Of a stretch of DNA of 39,052 bases, positions 24,216-32,617 are shown piece after piece (within the stretch, counting starts at the first letter, position 1; every line of letters begins with the position of its first letter). Both the position numbers and the translations under genes were made by a program. The stretch spans positions 1 through 39,052 of the forward strand of contig CAJXAZ010000004.1 in the NCBI GenBank assembly GCA_913050015.1. The letters run 5' to 3'. The DNA comes from an uncultured Gammaproteobacteria bacterium. GTDB taxonomy: Bacteria > Pseudomonadota > Gammaproteobacteria > Magnimaribacterales > D2472. Under the pieces are notes generated by a model that was not told the origin of the DNA, did no database searches, and was given only the letters and a program-made list of their open reading frames with translations.

Positions 24216-26204
24216 ATGAATATTTTTTACTATGATGTAGCTGTGTCAATACCCTTAAGGCAATGCTTTACTTATAAATTCGATTCAAAGATAAAAAAAG
24301 GAACTAGAGTTGCCGTTCCTTTTGGAAAAAGAGTTTTAGTTGGGATAATTGTTAAGAATATTCAAAAGCCCGATGCTTTGGATAGTAAAAGTACTATAAA
24401 AAGTATTTTAAACATTCAAGACAGCGAAATAGTCTTTGAAAAACCATTGTTTGATTCAATTTTATGGGCATCTGAATATTACCAACATCCAATAGGAGAG
24501 GTTTTTAATACCTTCATTCCAACTGAATTAAGAAAGGTTGATAAAAAAACTATTGAGCCTATCGGCGATCACTCAGAATATACCGTTAAAGAATCTGATA
24601 AAAAATTTGAATTAACTTTCGAACAGGAAGGCGCCATAAAAAAACTTTCAAGAGTTAAAACTTTTTCGCCCTCTCTTCTGTATGGCGTGACTGGCTCTGG
24701 AAAAACAGAAGTTTATCTGAGACTTGCCGAGCAATGCCTTAAAGAGAATAAGTCTATTCTTATTCTTGTCCCAGAGATCAATCTAACTCCTCAATTATTT
24801 TCAAGGTTTGAAGATAGGTTTACTGGGGATATAGGCTTGTACCATTCAAGACAAACATCAGTAAGAAGACTAAAAACTTGGCTCAAGGCTAAGTTTGGAG
24901 AAATAAAGATTGTTATAGGAACAAGATCATCTGTGCTCATGCCCCTAAAAAATATTGGTTTAATAATTATAGATGAAGAGCATGACCAATCTTTTAGACA
25001 ATCTGAAGGTTTTAAATTCTCTGCAAGGGATCTTGCAATCAAAAGATCTCAACTAGAAAATATCCCAATTGTTTTAGGCTCTGCCACTCCGTCCTTACAG
25101 ACATTAAAATTAGTAAGAGAGAAAAAATTTATCCAAGTAGATATATTAAGCAGAGTAGATGGAAGGAAGCCACCCAAACTAATAACTTTAGATATAAACA
25201 ATAGCCCTTTAACCGGAGGCATGGCTATAGAAACTATAGATGCTATAGAGGCAACAGTTAAAAAAGGAAATCAGGTTTTAGTTTTTATAAACAGAAGAGG
25301 CTTTGCGCCTCTTTTCGAATGTGGAGGGTGTGGGTGGATTGCTGATTGTCATTCGTGTGATACAAATCTAGTCTTTCATCAATCTAGAGATAGGTTGATT
25401 TGTCATAGATGTGAATCAGCATACAAAGTCACATCTAGCTGTCCAAAATGCTCATCTAGAGATCTGCATATGCATGGAGCAGGAACGGAGAGAGTCGAAG
25501 AGGTTCTGGAAAATACATTTATTGATACTCCTATTATAAGAGTTGATCAAGATTCAACTAAGAGGGTAGGTGCTATGGAGGCAATAGTTGAAAAGATTCA
25601 CTCTTCTGACTCTGCGATTCTTGTTGGAACTCAGATGTTAGCCAAAGGCCATGATTTCCCTAAAGTAACTCTTAGCGTAATTCTAAATGCTGATAGCGGT
25701 TTAGTAAGCCCAGAAATTAACGCACTTGAAAAGATATCTCAACTGCTCATTCAAGTTTCAGGAAGAGCAGGAAGAAATAATAATCTTGCTAAAGTAATCA
25801 TCCAAACTAGATATCCAGATGATATTAATTTGAAAGAAATAAAAACGGGCGATTATCTAAACTTTGCTTCTCAGTGTCTTGATAAAAATTTTAAAATAAA
25901 CCATCCACCATTTTCTAGTATCTGTTTACTTAGATGCTCATCACCAACTCAAAAGAGTAATTCTATTTTCCTAGAAAAGGCAGTTAGAACTTTAGCGAAC
26001 AAACCAGATGTAAGCGCTATAGGGCCATTACCTTCTCTAGTATCAAAATCAAAGGGAAACTATAGGCATCATATTTATATACAAACATCTAAAAAAGCTT
26101 TTCTTAATAAGGTTTTAAAATTTTTAGTTGTTGAGTTTGAGAAATGGCCAGAATCTAAAAAAGTAAAATGGTCTTTTGATATTGATCCTGTGGATATAAA
26201 TTAG
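24216..26204 (+). CDS. priA: Primosomal replication restart helicase PriA
   Basis: PriA recognises stalled forks and reloads the replisome. From the ATG at 24216 the protein has 662 aa; the track's TTG start (24171) adds 15 residues overlapping the rpmE leader. Domains are an N-terminal 3'-DNA-binding domain ([18 protein letters not shown]), a helicase core with Walker [10 protein letters not shown] and DEEH box [10 protein letters not shown], and a zinc-binding cysteine cluster. The cluster reads [17 protein letters not shown]...[17 protein letters not shown]. The helicase motif QVSGRAGR is also present. Its stop overlaps the stop of convergent amiC by 3 bp. Confidence 0.97.
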   Translation: MNIFYYDVAVSIPLRQCFTYKFDSKIKKGTRVAVPFGKRVLVGIIVKNIQKPDALDSKSTIKSILNIQDSEIVFEKPLFDSILWASEYYQHPIGEVFNTFIPTELRKVDKKTIEPIGDHSEYTVKESDKKFELTFEQEGAIKKLSRVKTFSPSLLYGVTGSGKTEVYLRLAEQCLKENKSILILVPEINLTPQLFSRFEDRFTGDIGLYHSRQTSVRRLKTWLKAKFGEIKIVIGTRSSVLMPLKNIGLIIIDEEHDQSFRQSEGFKFSARDLAIKRSQLENIPIVLGSATPSLQTLKLVREKKFIQVDILSRVDGRKPPKLITLDINNSPLTGGMAIETIDAIEATVKKGNQVLVFINRRGFAPLFECGGCGWIADCHSCDTNLVFHQSRDRLICHRCESAYKVTSSCPKCSSRDLHMHGAGTERVEEVLENTFIDTPIIRVDQDSTKRVGAMEAIVEKIHSSDSAILVGTQMLAKGHDFPKVTLSVILNADSGLVSPEINALEKISQLLIQVSGRAGRNNNLAKVIIQTRYPDDINLKEIKTGDYLNFASQCLDKNFKINHPPFSSICLLRCSSPTQKSNSIFLEKAVRTLANKPDVSAIGPLPSLVSKSKGNYRHHIYIQTSKKAFLNKVLKFLVVEFEKWPESKKVKWSFDIDPVDIN

Positions 26205-27460
26205 ATATATAGCTTTAGAAATTGTCCTGGATAGATAGGTTTATTTCTTAGATTATTATCGTTACTTATAGTCTCAACAGTCACCCCGAATCTAATGGCT
26301 ATTTCTGAAAGGACATCTCCCTTTTGAATTTCATAGATTACATGATCAGGCATACTTTCCATAAAAGTATTTGGCTTTGGTTTTTCTTTAAAGTAGTTAT
26401 GAATACCAAGGAAAACTGATCTTGCTATCATTCTTCTGCCAGCCTTACCTTTCAATCTTTTAGCATCATCTGGGTTGGATATGAATCCTGATTCTACAAG
26501 TATGGAGGGTATATCAATTGACTTTAGGACTCTAAAGTCAGCATATTCAACCTGTTTTTTATGGATTTTTGTAAAGGGATCTCTTTTTAATTGCTCTAAA
26601 ACCTTATCTCCAAGTATTTTACTATTTTTAATCTTTGCTTCGTAAACAAGTTGATAAAGAGTTCTTGCAGCATCTTCATCAAAATCATCTACATCTAATT
26701 TTCCAATTTTTGACTTTACAGATGGGTTGTTTCTAAGCTCTTTCTTAGAAAGATTTTTAGCTGTAATGCTAGACGCCTCTTCAGACCATATAAAGACAGA
26801 AGCCCCTTTGACTGCCGCTAATCTAAAGGCATCAGCATGAATTGAAACAAATATATCAGCACCAACTTTTCGAGCATCTTGATATCTATCATTTAGATCT
26901 ACAAAACTATCATCATTTCTTATCATTACTGGTTTATAGCCTTTGGTATCTCTTAAAGTTCTCTCAAGTTCTCTAGCTATCAATAGTGTTATATCTTTTT
27001 CTAAAATATTATTTTTCCCCACTGCTCCTGGATCTTTTCCACCATGACCGGCATCTATTGCAACAATAATATCTCTAATATTTTTCTTTATATTCCTATC
27101 TTTTTTTATTTCTAAATTAAGTAATACGCCATTATTTGTCTGAACTTGCCATGGCTTTTTCCAGTAAACAGATTCATAAAGATCAACAACTATTTTAGAA
27201 ATATCTCCATCAGACGATGCTCTTACTTTTTTTATAGGATAGTTATATGGCTCATCTATAATATTTTTTAGTTGAGATTGATTCACCTCAATAACAATTC
27301 TAGATGGGTTGTTAAGCGCGTATGAATTTAAGTATGAAACTTTATCAAGCTTAAAAGTGACTCTGATGCTGTCGCTACCAATGTCCTTTATCTCTTTAAG
27401 CATTAGCTCATTGCCTTCAACACAAGAGAAGAATAAAAGAGCAATTAAAATTTTACGCAT
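26201..27460 (-). CDS. amiC: N-acetylmuramoyl-L-alanine amidase (AmiB/AmiC type)
   Basis: This periplasmic amidase cleaves septal peptidoglycan. The ATG at 27458-27460 gives 419 aa starting with a signal peptide (MRKILIALLFFSCVEG); the track start adds 22 residues from inside tsaE. Domains are AMIN (about 25-125), Amidase_3 (about 140-360) with Zn ligands in AGHGGKDPG, LEKDITL and SIHADAF plus the catalytic Glu in LVESGFISN, and one C-terminal LysM (about 370-418, YEIQKGDVLSEIAIRFG). The LysM fits AmiB better than AmiC, so the symbol is approximate. The gene overlaps tsaE by 8 bp, the usual tsaE-amiB order. Confidence 0.92.
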   Translation of the reverse strand: MRKILIALLFFSCVEGNELMLKEIKDIGSDSIRVTFKLDKVSYLNSYALNNPSRIVIEVNQSQLKNIIDEPYNYPIKKVRASSDGDISKIVVDLYESVYWKKPWQVQTNNGVLLNLEIKKDRNIKKNIRDIIVAIDAGHGGKDPGAVGKNNILEKDITLLIARELERTLRDTKGYKPVMIRNDDSFVDLNDRYQDARKVGADIFVSIHADAFRLAAVKGASVFIWSEEASSITAKNLSKKELRNNPSVKSKIGKLDVDDFDEDAARTLYQLVYEAKIKNSKILGDKVLEQLKRDPFTKIHKKQVEYADFRVLKSIDIPSILVESGFISNPDDAKRLKGKAGRRMIARSVFLGIHNYFKEKPKPNTFMESMPDHVIYEIQKGDVLSEIAIRFGVTVETISNDNNLRNKPIYPGQFLKLYI

Positions 27461-27914
27461 AATCTTTGGCCCATTTCTCAAAATCATTAGTCTTCGAAAG
27501 AATTGATATTTCTCTCCCATCTGCAATATGCTCGAATATAATTTTTAAATCATATTCTCTTCTAACTTGTAGCCTTTCAGGCCATTCAATAATTATAATT
27601 TTTTTAGAATCAACGGCTCTCTCTAAGTCGAATATATCAATATCTTGTGCTTCATTTGTTCTATATAAATCTATATGAAGAAATAAAAGATCTTTTAATT
27701 CATATTCTTCGCAGAGTGTATAGGTAGGACTTTTTACAATATCTTGCCAGCCACTATTCTGTATGATCGATCTCGTAAGAAATGTCTTACCAGCTCCTAA
27801 GTCGCCTTCAAGATGGATCTCAATTGAACTACTCTTACTGTTAATAATTTTTTGAGCAATATCTTTGCCAATATTATTCGTTGCATCATCATTTTGTAAG
27901 ATTAGTTTTGTCAT
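27453..27914 (-). CDS. tsaE: tRNA threonylcarbamoyladenosine biosynthesis ATPase TsaE
   Basis: TsaE is the small P-loop ATPase that drives t6A37 formation with TsaB and TsaD. The 153-aa protein has Walker A EGDLGAGKTFLTR (about 36-48), the SPTYTLCEEYEL motif and HIDLYR with the functional Asp, followed by IIIEWPERL. It lies in the conserved order before the amidase gene. The upstream partner is an unrelated lactonase-like gene (4-nt gap) instead of the usual nnr. Confidence 0.95.
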   Translation of the reverse strand: MTKLILQNDDATNNIGKDIAQKIINSKSSSIEIHLEGDLGAGKTFLTRSIIQNSGWQDIVKSPTYTLCEEYELKDLLFLHIDLYRTNEAQDIDIFDLERAVDSKKIIIIEWPERLQVRREYDLKIIFEHIADGREISILSKTNDFEKWAKDYA

Positions 27915-27918
27915 TGAT

Positions 27919-29289
27919 TTATTTTTTAATAAAATAACCCATTCGATCAGAATGAAAAGAGCCCAAATAAATTATTTCATCTATTGGAACTGCAACAGTA
28001 GGAAGCCCAAAGACGCTTTTATTGAAAGAGGTTTTGTTTTTTAATTTGAAGGTCTCTATGTCTAATTCATGAATTGAGAATGGAAGAGAACAAGCTACTT
28101 TTTCACTACAATCACCAAAATCATTTGCTTGAAAGTCTAGAGAAGTTACCCACAGAGAGTTCTTATCAATATGAATATTATCAGGAGATTGAACGAAGTA
28201 ATCGAGTCCCATAGTGTTGTTGGATAGATCAAAAATTGATATTTTATCGCCTTGGTTATAGCTTATATATAGAAGATCTGAATCTTCATCAAGAAGTATG
28301 CCATTGGGTCCGCTGCCTTCTGTATTGGGAACTTTTGTAAAGTCTCCATCTTTCCAAATTACCACATGCCCTGAATTACTTTTGAATAAGGAATTCATCA
28401 ACCACTCATTCTCTGTAATATCTCTCCCATACATATGTGAGGCATAAAAACTTCCATCAGCCTTTAGGCCAATATCATTAAAATAAAGTTCCTCAGGAAC
28501 TGAAATACAACCCCTCCATGTAAGCTCCCATGACTCAGCATTTTTAGATAGCTCAAACATTTCCACAGATTCATAAGGAAAGTGATTTATAACTCCTATT
28601 TGATAACTGCCATCATCTCTTTGAACTATATCAATCCCATGAGGACCATAAGCATCAGCCTCTCCTCTAGAGCAGGATGCTTCACCCCATATATTTTTAT
28701 CTATGGTAATTTCTGGAATAATTTTTTGATTATTACTAAGATCTAAAAGAGCAAAATACCCTGGACCTGTTTCACCGTAGGGAGCAATTCCTCCAAATTC
28801 AGAAATAAGTAAAAACTTTTCATCAGGAGTAATAACAATATCTTCAGGATTTTGGAATCCGCAAATTACAGAAATGCTTTTATCTGATTCACATTTGCTA
28901 ATATCTTTTTGAGTTCCAAGGTAGTCATTGGTGACTATTAAAAAAGCTAAGTAAATAAATGCTAATGAAATAGGCACAGAAAACTTAAAGTAGTTTCTTA
29001 TAAATATAGGGATAATTTTTTTTATTTTTTCAAAATAAAATATTACTATCAAGCCTCTAATAACGAATATTAGACCAAGAGTAAATGTTACTAGTTTCCA
29101 TGAAGTCTCAAACCACATAGAATCTTTTGTCGACACATACAGGCAAAAAGTTCCGAGAACAACTGTAAAGAGGCCTAAAAGCTTAAGTTCTTTGGCGGCC
29201 ATAATTTTGTCAGATATTAAGACCATCAAGGGCTTAATTAAGATAAGTATGGATAGAAAAATAAAAAAGAAGAAATAAAAATAGTTCAT
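27919..29289 (-). CDS. Membrane-anchored paraoxonase-like (PON) lactonase/arylesterase
   Basis: The 456-aa protein has four predicted membrane helices (about 4-26, 35-52, 65-86 and 102-120) followed by a six-bladed propeller domain. The second part matches animal paraoxonases at the calcium and active-site positions: Glu/Asp in PEDIVI (E149/D150), His in GPHGID (H217) and INHFPYESVEMF (H236), Asn in FNDIGL (N271), Asn in PNGILL (N329) and Asp-Asn in PDNIHID (D370/N371). The end IIYLGSFHSDRMGYF resembles the PON C-terminus. PON enzymes hydrolyse lactones and aryl esters; the natural substrate here is unknown. Topology probably places the propeller in the periplasm. It is in an operon with an alpha/beta hydrolase and tsaE-amiC. 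Confidence 0.8.
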   Translation of the reverse strand: MNYFYFFFFIFLSILILIKPLMVLISDKIMAAKELKLLGLFTVVLGTFCLYVSTKDSMWFETSWKLVTFTLGLIFVIRGLIVIFYFEKIKKIIPIFIRNYFKFSVPISLAFIYLAFLIVTNDYLGTQKDISKCESDKSISVICGFQNPEDIVITPDEKFLLISEFGGIAPYGETGPGYFALLDLSNNQKIIPEITIDKNIWGEASCSRGEADAYGPHGIDIVQRDDGSYQIGVINHFPYESVEMFELSKNAESWELTWRGCISVPEELYFNDIGLKADGSFYASHMYGRDITENEWLMNSLFKSNSGHVVIWKDGDFTKVPNTEGSGPNGILLDEDSDLLYISYNQGDKISIFDLSNNTMGLDYFVQSPDNIHIDKNSLWVTSLDFQANDFGDCSEKVACSLPFSIHELDIETFKLKNKTSFNKSVFGLPTVAVPIDEIIYLGSFHSDRMGYFIKK

Positions 29290-29299
29290 ATTGCAGGTA

Positions 29300-30196
29300 C
29301 TAGAATAAACGTTTTTTTATTATAGCAACTATCTCCAACGGCTTATCCAATGGAACATGGTGAGCAGCATCAGGAACGCCAATAAAGTCCATGCTGTCAG
29401 AGTATGTAGTAATTATATGTTCAAGAATTTTTCCAGAGGTTAGCAGGCTCTGCTCGCCGTGCACAAAGAGAGCCGGACAGGTAAAAGAGAATTCGTAACC
29501 AAATAGTCTTTCTAGAGATTTGAACATTAAATCATCAAATCGCCATCTCCATCCTTCAGAATTTTCTTTAACAGAGTGCTCTGCTATATATCTCATAAAC
29601 CAATCATTAGAACATTCTTGTTTAGGCATTAACCTGAATCTATTGAGAATAGATAATTTATCAGGATAGTGCTTGATCATTCTTAGAGGTCCGCCACCAC
29701 CTGTTCCACTTTCATAGTCGTAACCAGGGGGTCTTATAAATGTATCAATTAATATCAAGCTTGTAACTAAATCTTGATTCTCAGAAGCAACATATCCTGC
29801 AACTTGCCCACCTAAAGAATGGCCAACAAGGTATATATTTTTAAAGCCTTTTTCCTCTTTTTCCTTTTCAATAATTTCAACAATTGCATCGCCAAAATCT
29901 TTAATGCTGTACTTTTCTCTGAATCCTGACTCGCCCATACCAGGAAGATCTACAGCTATGACATTTGATTCTTGGGTAAGCTGTGGCGCTATTGGGTCCC
30001 ACCATTTTTTATGAGCCCCAGTTCCATGAATAAGAATAATTAGATTTTCATTATTGTCTTCAGAATTCCATTTTGAATAGGAAACATCTCCTAAGGTGTT
30101 TTCTAAAATATGATTGGTAGGTAATTTACCAATAGCTTCTTTAAACCAAGAGGGAGCATTAATAATGTCGTCTTGGAGATTGTTAGTTATTTCCAT
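29300..30196 (-). CDS. Alpha/beta-fold hydrolase
   Basis: This 298-aa serine hydrolase has the oxyanion-hole HGTGAHKKWW (about 57-66), the nucleophile elbow GHSLGG (S127) and the C-terminal catalytic His in PDAAHHVPLDKP. There is no signal peptide, so it is probably cytosolic. The fold covers esterases, lipases, epoxide hydrolases and C-C hydrolases; sequence alone does not show which. It lies 10 nt upstream of the paraoxonase-like gene on the same strand, so the two hydrolases may act on related ester or lactone compounds, which is inference. It is divergent from the Nudix gene (32 bp). Confidence 0.9.
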   Translation of the reverse strand: MEITNNLQDDIINAPSWFKEAIGKLPTNHILENTLGDVSYSKWNSEDNNENLIILIHGTGAHKKWWDPIAPQLTQESNVIAVDLPGMGESGFREKYSIKDFGDAIVEIIEKEKEEKGFKNIYLVGHSLGGQVAGYVASENQDLVTSLILIDTFIRPPGYDYESGTGGGGPLRMIKHYPDKLSILNRFRLMPKQECSNDWFMRYIAEHSVKENSEGWRWRFDDLMFKSLERLFGYEFSFTCPALFVHGEQSLLTSGKILEHIITTYSDSMDFIGVPDAAHHVPLDKPLEIVAIIKKRLF

Positions 30197-30228
30197 AAAC
30201 AGTATTCTAAGCTAAATAAAATATATAT

Positions 30229-31023
30229 ATGAAAAAAATTAACCTCACTCCAGCTGCAACCGTATTAGTCTTAAGAGATACGGATGATGGCATGGAAGTT
30301 TTTCTTGTTAAGAGATCTGCAAGACCTCCTTTTGGAAATTTATTTGTCTTTCCTGGGGGAAAGATTGATCAAGATGACTCTGAAAAAAATATCGCAGATT
30401 TGTGTGAAGGCTTAGATGATGTTCAAGCTTCAGAGAGTCTTGGAATAAGCTCTGGAGGTTTGGCTTACTGGGTTGCCTGTGTAAGAGAGTGTTTTGAAGA
30501 AGTTGGTATTCTTTTAGCTAAAAAAAGAGATGGAAGCCTTTTAGATTTAAACGGTGTTGAAAAAGAAAAATATACAAGCTACAGAGAAATGCTTCTTAAA
30601 AATGAAATCAGCCTTTATCAAATATGCGAAACAGAAGGACTTATCTTAACTACGGATAACCTAGCACCATTCTCTCATTGGATTACTCCGGAAATAGAGG
30701 AAAGAAGGTTTGATACAAGGTTTTTTATAGCATGCCTTCCAGATAACCAGACAGGGGAGCATGACGGCAGCGAATTAACCGATAGTTTATGGATTAATCC
30801 AAAAGAAGCGCTTAAAAAAGCATCTAATGGCGATATCCAAATGATTATGCCAACTATCAAGAATCTTCAGCAATGTGAGAATTATGACTCTGCTTCCCAG
30901 CTTCTAGAAGATCAGAAAAAACTTACAAGCGAAGATATACCAGCAATACTGCCTAAATTTTTTAAGAAAGATGGCAACTGGGTTGGCCTATTGCCTGATG
31001 ACCCAGACTACAAAAACCATTAA
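30229..31023 (+). CDS. Nudix hydrolase, NUDT19-like
   Basis: This 264-aa protein has the Nudix box split by an insertion: FPGGK (41-45) and then RECFEEVGILL (86-96), about 28 residues more than the canonical GX5EX7REUXEEXGU spacing. The start LTPAATVLVLRD, with PPFGNLFVFPGG and the split box, is the pattern of NUDT19/RP2-type enzymes, which hydrolyse CoA and acyl-CoA esters in animals. A CoA role here is inference. It is followed after 9 nt by an MBL-fold hydrolase of the LACTB2 type, a pairing also seen in other proteobacteria. Confidence 0.88.
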   Translation: MKKINLTPAATVLVLRDTDDGMEVFLVKRSARPPFGNLFVFPGGKIDQDDSEKNIADLCEGLDDVQASESLGISSGGLAYWVACVRECFEEVGILLAKKRDGSLLDLNGVEKEKYTSYREMLLKNEISLYQICETEGLILTTDNLAPFSHWITPEIEERRFDTRFFIACLPDNQTGEHDGSELTDSLWINPKEALKKASNGDIQMIMPTIKNLQQCENYDSASQLLEDQKKLTSEDIPAILPKFFKKDGNWVGLLPDDPDYKNH

Positions 31024-31032
31024 TATAACTTT

Positions 31033-31836
31033 ATGGACATCGACCTTTTAAATAAAATAACAGCTCCCAACCCAGGCGTATTTACTGGGGGCGGAACTAA
31101 TGCATATTTGATTGGAAAAAACGACCTTACTTTAGTTGATCCTGGGCCCGCTATTGAAGAGCATATCGACAATATAATAAAAATTGCAGATGGAAAAATT
31201 AAAAGGATTTTAGTAACCCATACTCATAAAGACCATTCTCCTGCAGCACTTCCAATTTCTAAAATTCTTAATGTCCCGATGTATGGCAGACTTGTTGATG
31301 GTGACTCGCTTTGGGAGGACGAAACTTTTATCCCAGATATTGTTATGAGCGACGGAGATATTATAGAAACAAGCGAATATTCTATTAAAGCAATTCACAC
31401 ACCTGGTCATGCCTCAAATCATTTATGTTTTTTAATTCCAGAAATTAATTGCCTATTAACCGGTGATCATATTATGGATGGATCAACAGTCGTTATTGCT
31501 CCGCCTGATGGAGACATGACTAAATATATATCATCCCTTGAAAAATTATTTAATTATAAGGTTGATACGTTTGCTCCTGGTCATGGAAACTATATGCATG
31601 AACCTGAAAAGACAATTCAGGCAATTATCAGGCATAGGCTGACAAGAGAAGGGAAGGTCTTTAGGAGGCTTGAAGAGGCGGGCAGTTCAGACTTAGATCA
31701 GCTAGTGAAGCTTGTTTATGATGATGTTTCAGAGATGCTATACCCAATAGCCAAATTTAGTTTGCAAGCTCACTTAATAAAGCTAATTGAAGAAAAAAAA
31801 GTAACTCTAGTTGCTGACAAATACAAGGCTATCTAA
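31033..31836 (+). CDS. MBL-fold metallo-hydrolase, LACTB2-like
   Basis: This 267-aa metallo-beta-lactamase-fold protein has the metal site THTHKDH (62-68), then H126 (TPGH), D145 (TGDH) and H184 (PGHG). The opening NPGVFTGGGTNAYLIG and the C-terminal winged-helix-like region (about 200-260) match the LACTB2 group, whose human member is a single-stranded RNA endonuclease. Bacterial substrates are not established, so only a hydrolase is claimed. It forms a two-gene plus-strand unit with the Nudix gene. Its stop overlaps the stop of the convergent membrane-protein gene. Confidence 0.88.
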   Translation: MDIDLLNKITAPNPGVFTGGGTNAYLIGKNDLTLVDPGPAIEEHIDNIIKIADGKIKRILVTHTHKDHSPAALPISKILNVPMYGRLVDGDSLWEDETFIPDIVMSDGDIIETSEYSIKAIHTPGHASNHLCFLIPEINCLLTGDHIMDGSTVVIAPPDGDMTKYISSLEKLFNYKVDTFAPGHGNYMHEPEKTIQAIIRHRLTREGKVFRRLEEAGSSDLDQLVKLVYDDVSEMLYPIAKFSLQAHLIKLIEEKKVTLVADKYKAI

Positions 31837-32228
31837 GCTTCTTTGGTTGGGTCCCACAAAACTAAATTCTTAGTCTTGAGTCTGTTCATAACTAATTTGT
31901 ATCTTGATTGTTCATCACGCCATTCTTTTAACCAGTTCTCGCCATCTCTCTCGGCATCTACAAAAATCGCATTAGTAAAAGCTAGTGGAATTACTACTGC
32001 TGCATGAACCAATATACTTGTAAGAATACTGTATCCAATAAACCCTAACCAAAAGATTGCTATCACTCCAAAAGTTATACTCCAAATAGTAAACAACACC
32101 AACATAAAGTAAGTTTGTAGACTTGGATCCGGTATATATTTTAATGGGTTGTATTTCACGTTCATTACAACTCTCCACTTGTCTACTATGGACATTACTA
32201 TTCGTCTAAATATATTTGGTTTTTTCAT
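31833..32228 (-). CDS. Unknown two-helix membrane protein
   Basis: I do not recognise this 131-aa protein. It has a basic N-terminus, two adjacent hydrophobic segments (about 42-62 and 65-85) and a charged C-terminal tail containing AERDGENWLKEWRDEQ. No signal peptide is evident. By the positive-inside rule both ends are probably cytosolic. It is the last gene of the acs-lipoprotein operon (2-nt gap from the lipoprotein gene) and may be a conserved small membrane protein of the clade. No function is proposed. Confidence 0.75.
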   Translation of the reverse strand: MKKPNIFRRIVMSIVDKWRVVMNVKYNPLKYIPDPSLQTYFMLVLFTIWSITFGVIAIFWLGFIGYSILTSILVHAAVVIPLAFTNAIFVDAERDGENWLKEWRDEQSRYKLVMNRLKTKNLVLWDPTKEA

Positions 32229-32230
32229 AG

Positions 32231-32617
32231 TTATTTTTGTTTTATCTTATTTAAATCGATTATCTTCTCAGTCTTTATTATATCAAAATCTTCACTAGTT
32301 TTCTTCAGCTTAGAAACCATTGGCTTATCCTGCTTTTTCGAAATCAAAATAATTTTATTTTTTTTACTTTTTAAAAATAATGCCATTTCATCTTTGGCTA
32401 CGGTTGAATCAACACAGTCATTTTGATCTTGCAATTCTTTAGAAATAGTAAAGTTATCTTCTATGTAATGCTGTCCAATTTGGGTAGCCTGCATACATTT
32501 CATCATTACGGCACCATAGTTTGCCTTGTTGGTTTCAGGGAGGATTGTGTTCTCAACATTCATAGATGAACAACCAACAATCCCAAACAGAAGAAATAGA
32601 GCTAGGAGTTTTTTCAT
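32231..32617 (-). CDS. Small lipoprotein of unknown function
   Basis: The 128-aa product begins with a lipoprotein signal peptide ([16 protein letters not shown]; lipobox I-V-G-C, Cys16), followed by Ser-Ser. This favours outer-membrane sorting because there is no Asp at +2. The mature part contains two further cysteines (MKCMQAT and QNDCVDS) that might form a disulfide, and a lysine-rich end. I recognise no domain. The ATG overlaps the acs TGA by 4 bp, so it is translated together with acetyl-CoA synthetase, an unexpected pairing. Confidence 0.8.
   Translation of the reverse strand: MKKLLALFLLFGIVGCSSMNVENTILPETNKANYGAVMMKCMQATQIGQHYIEDNFTISKELQDQNDCVDSTVAKDEMALFLKSKKNKIILISKKQDKPMVSKLKKTSEDFDIIKTEKIIDLNKIKQK

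Noticed and set aside
24157-24249. 31-residue N-terminal extension of bL31 in the ORF track
   Set aside because: bL31 starts at MKKDIHPQY; the extension has no family similarity and overlaps the priA leader.
27461-27526. 22-residue N-terminal extension of the amidase in the ORF track
   Set aside because: It lies inside tsaE and would put residues before a clear signal peptide starting at the internal ATG.
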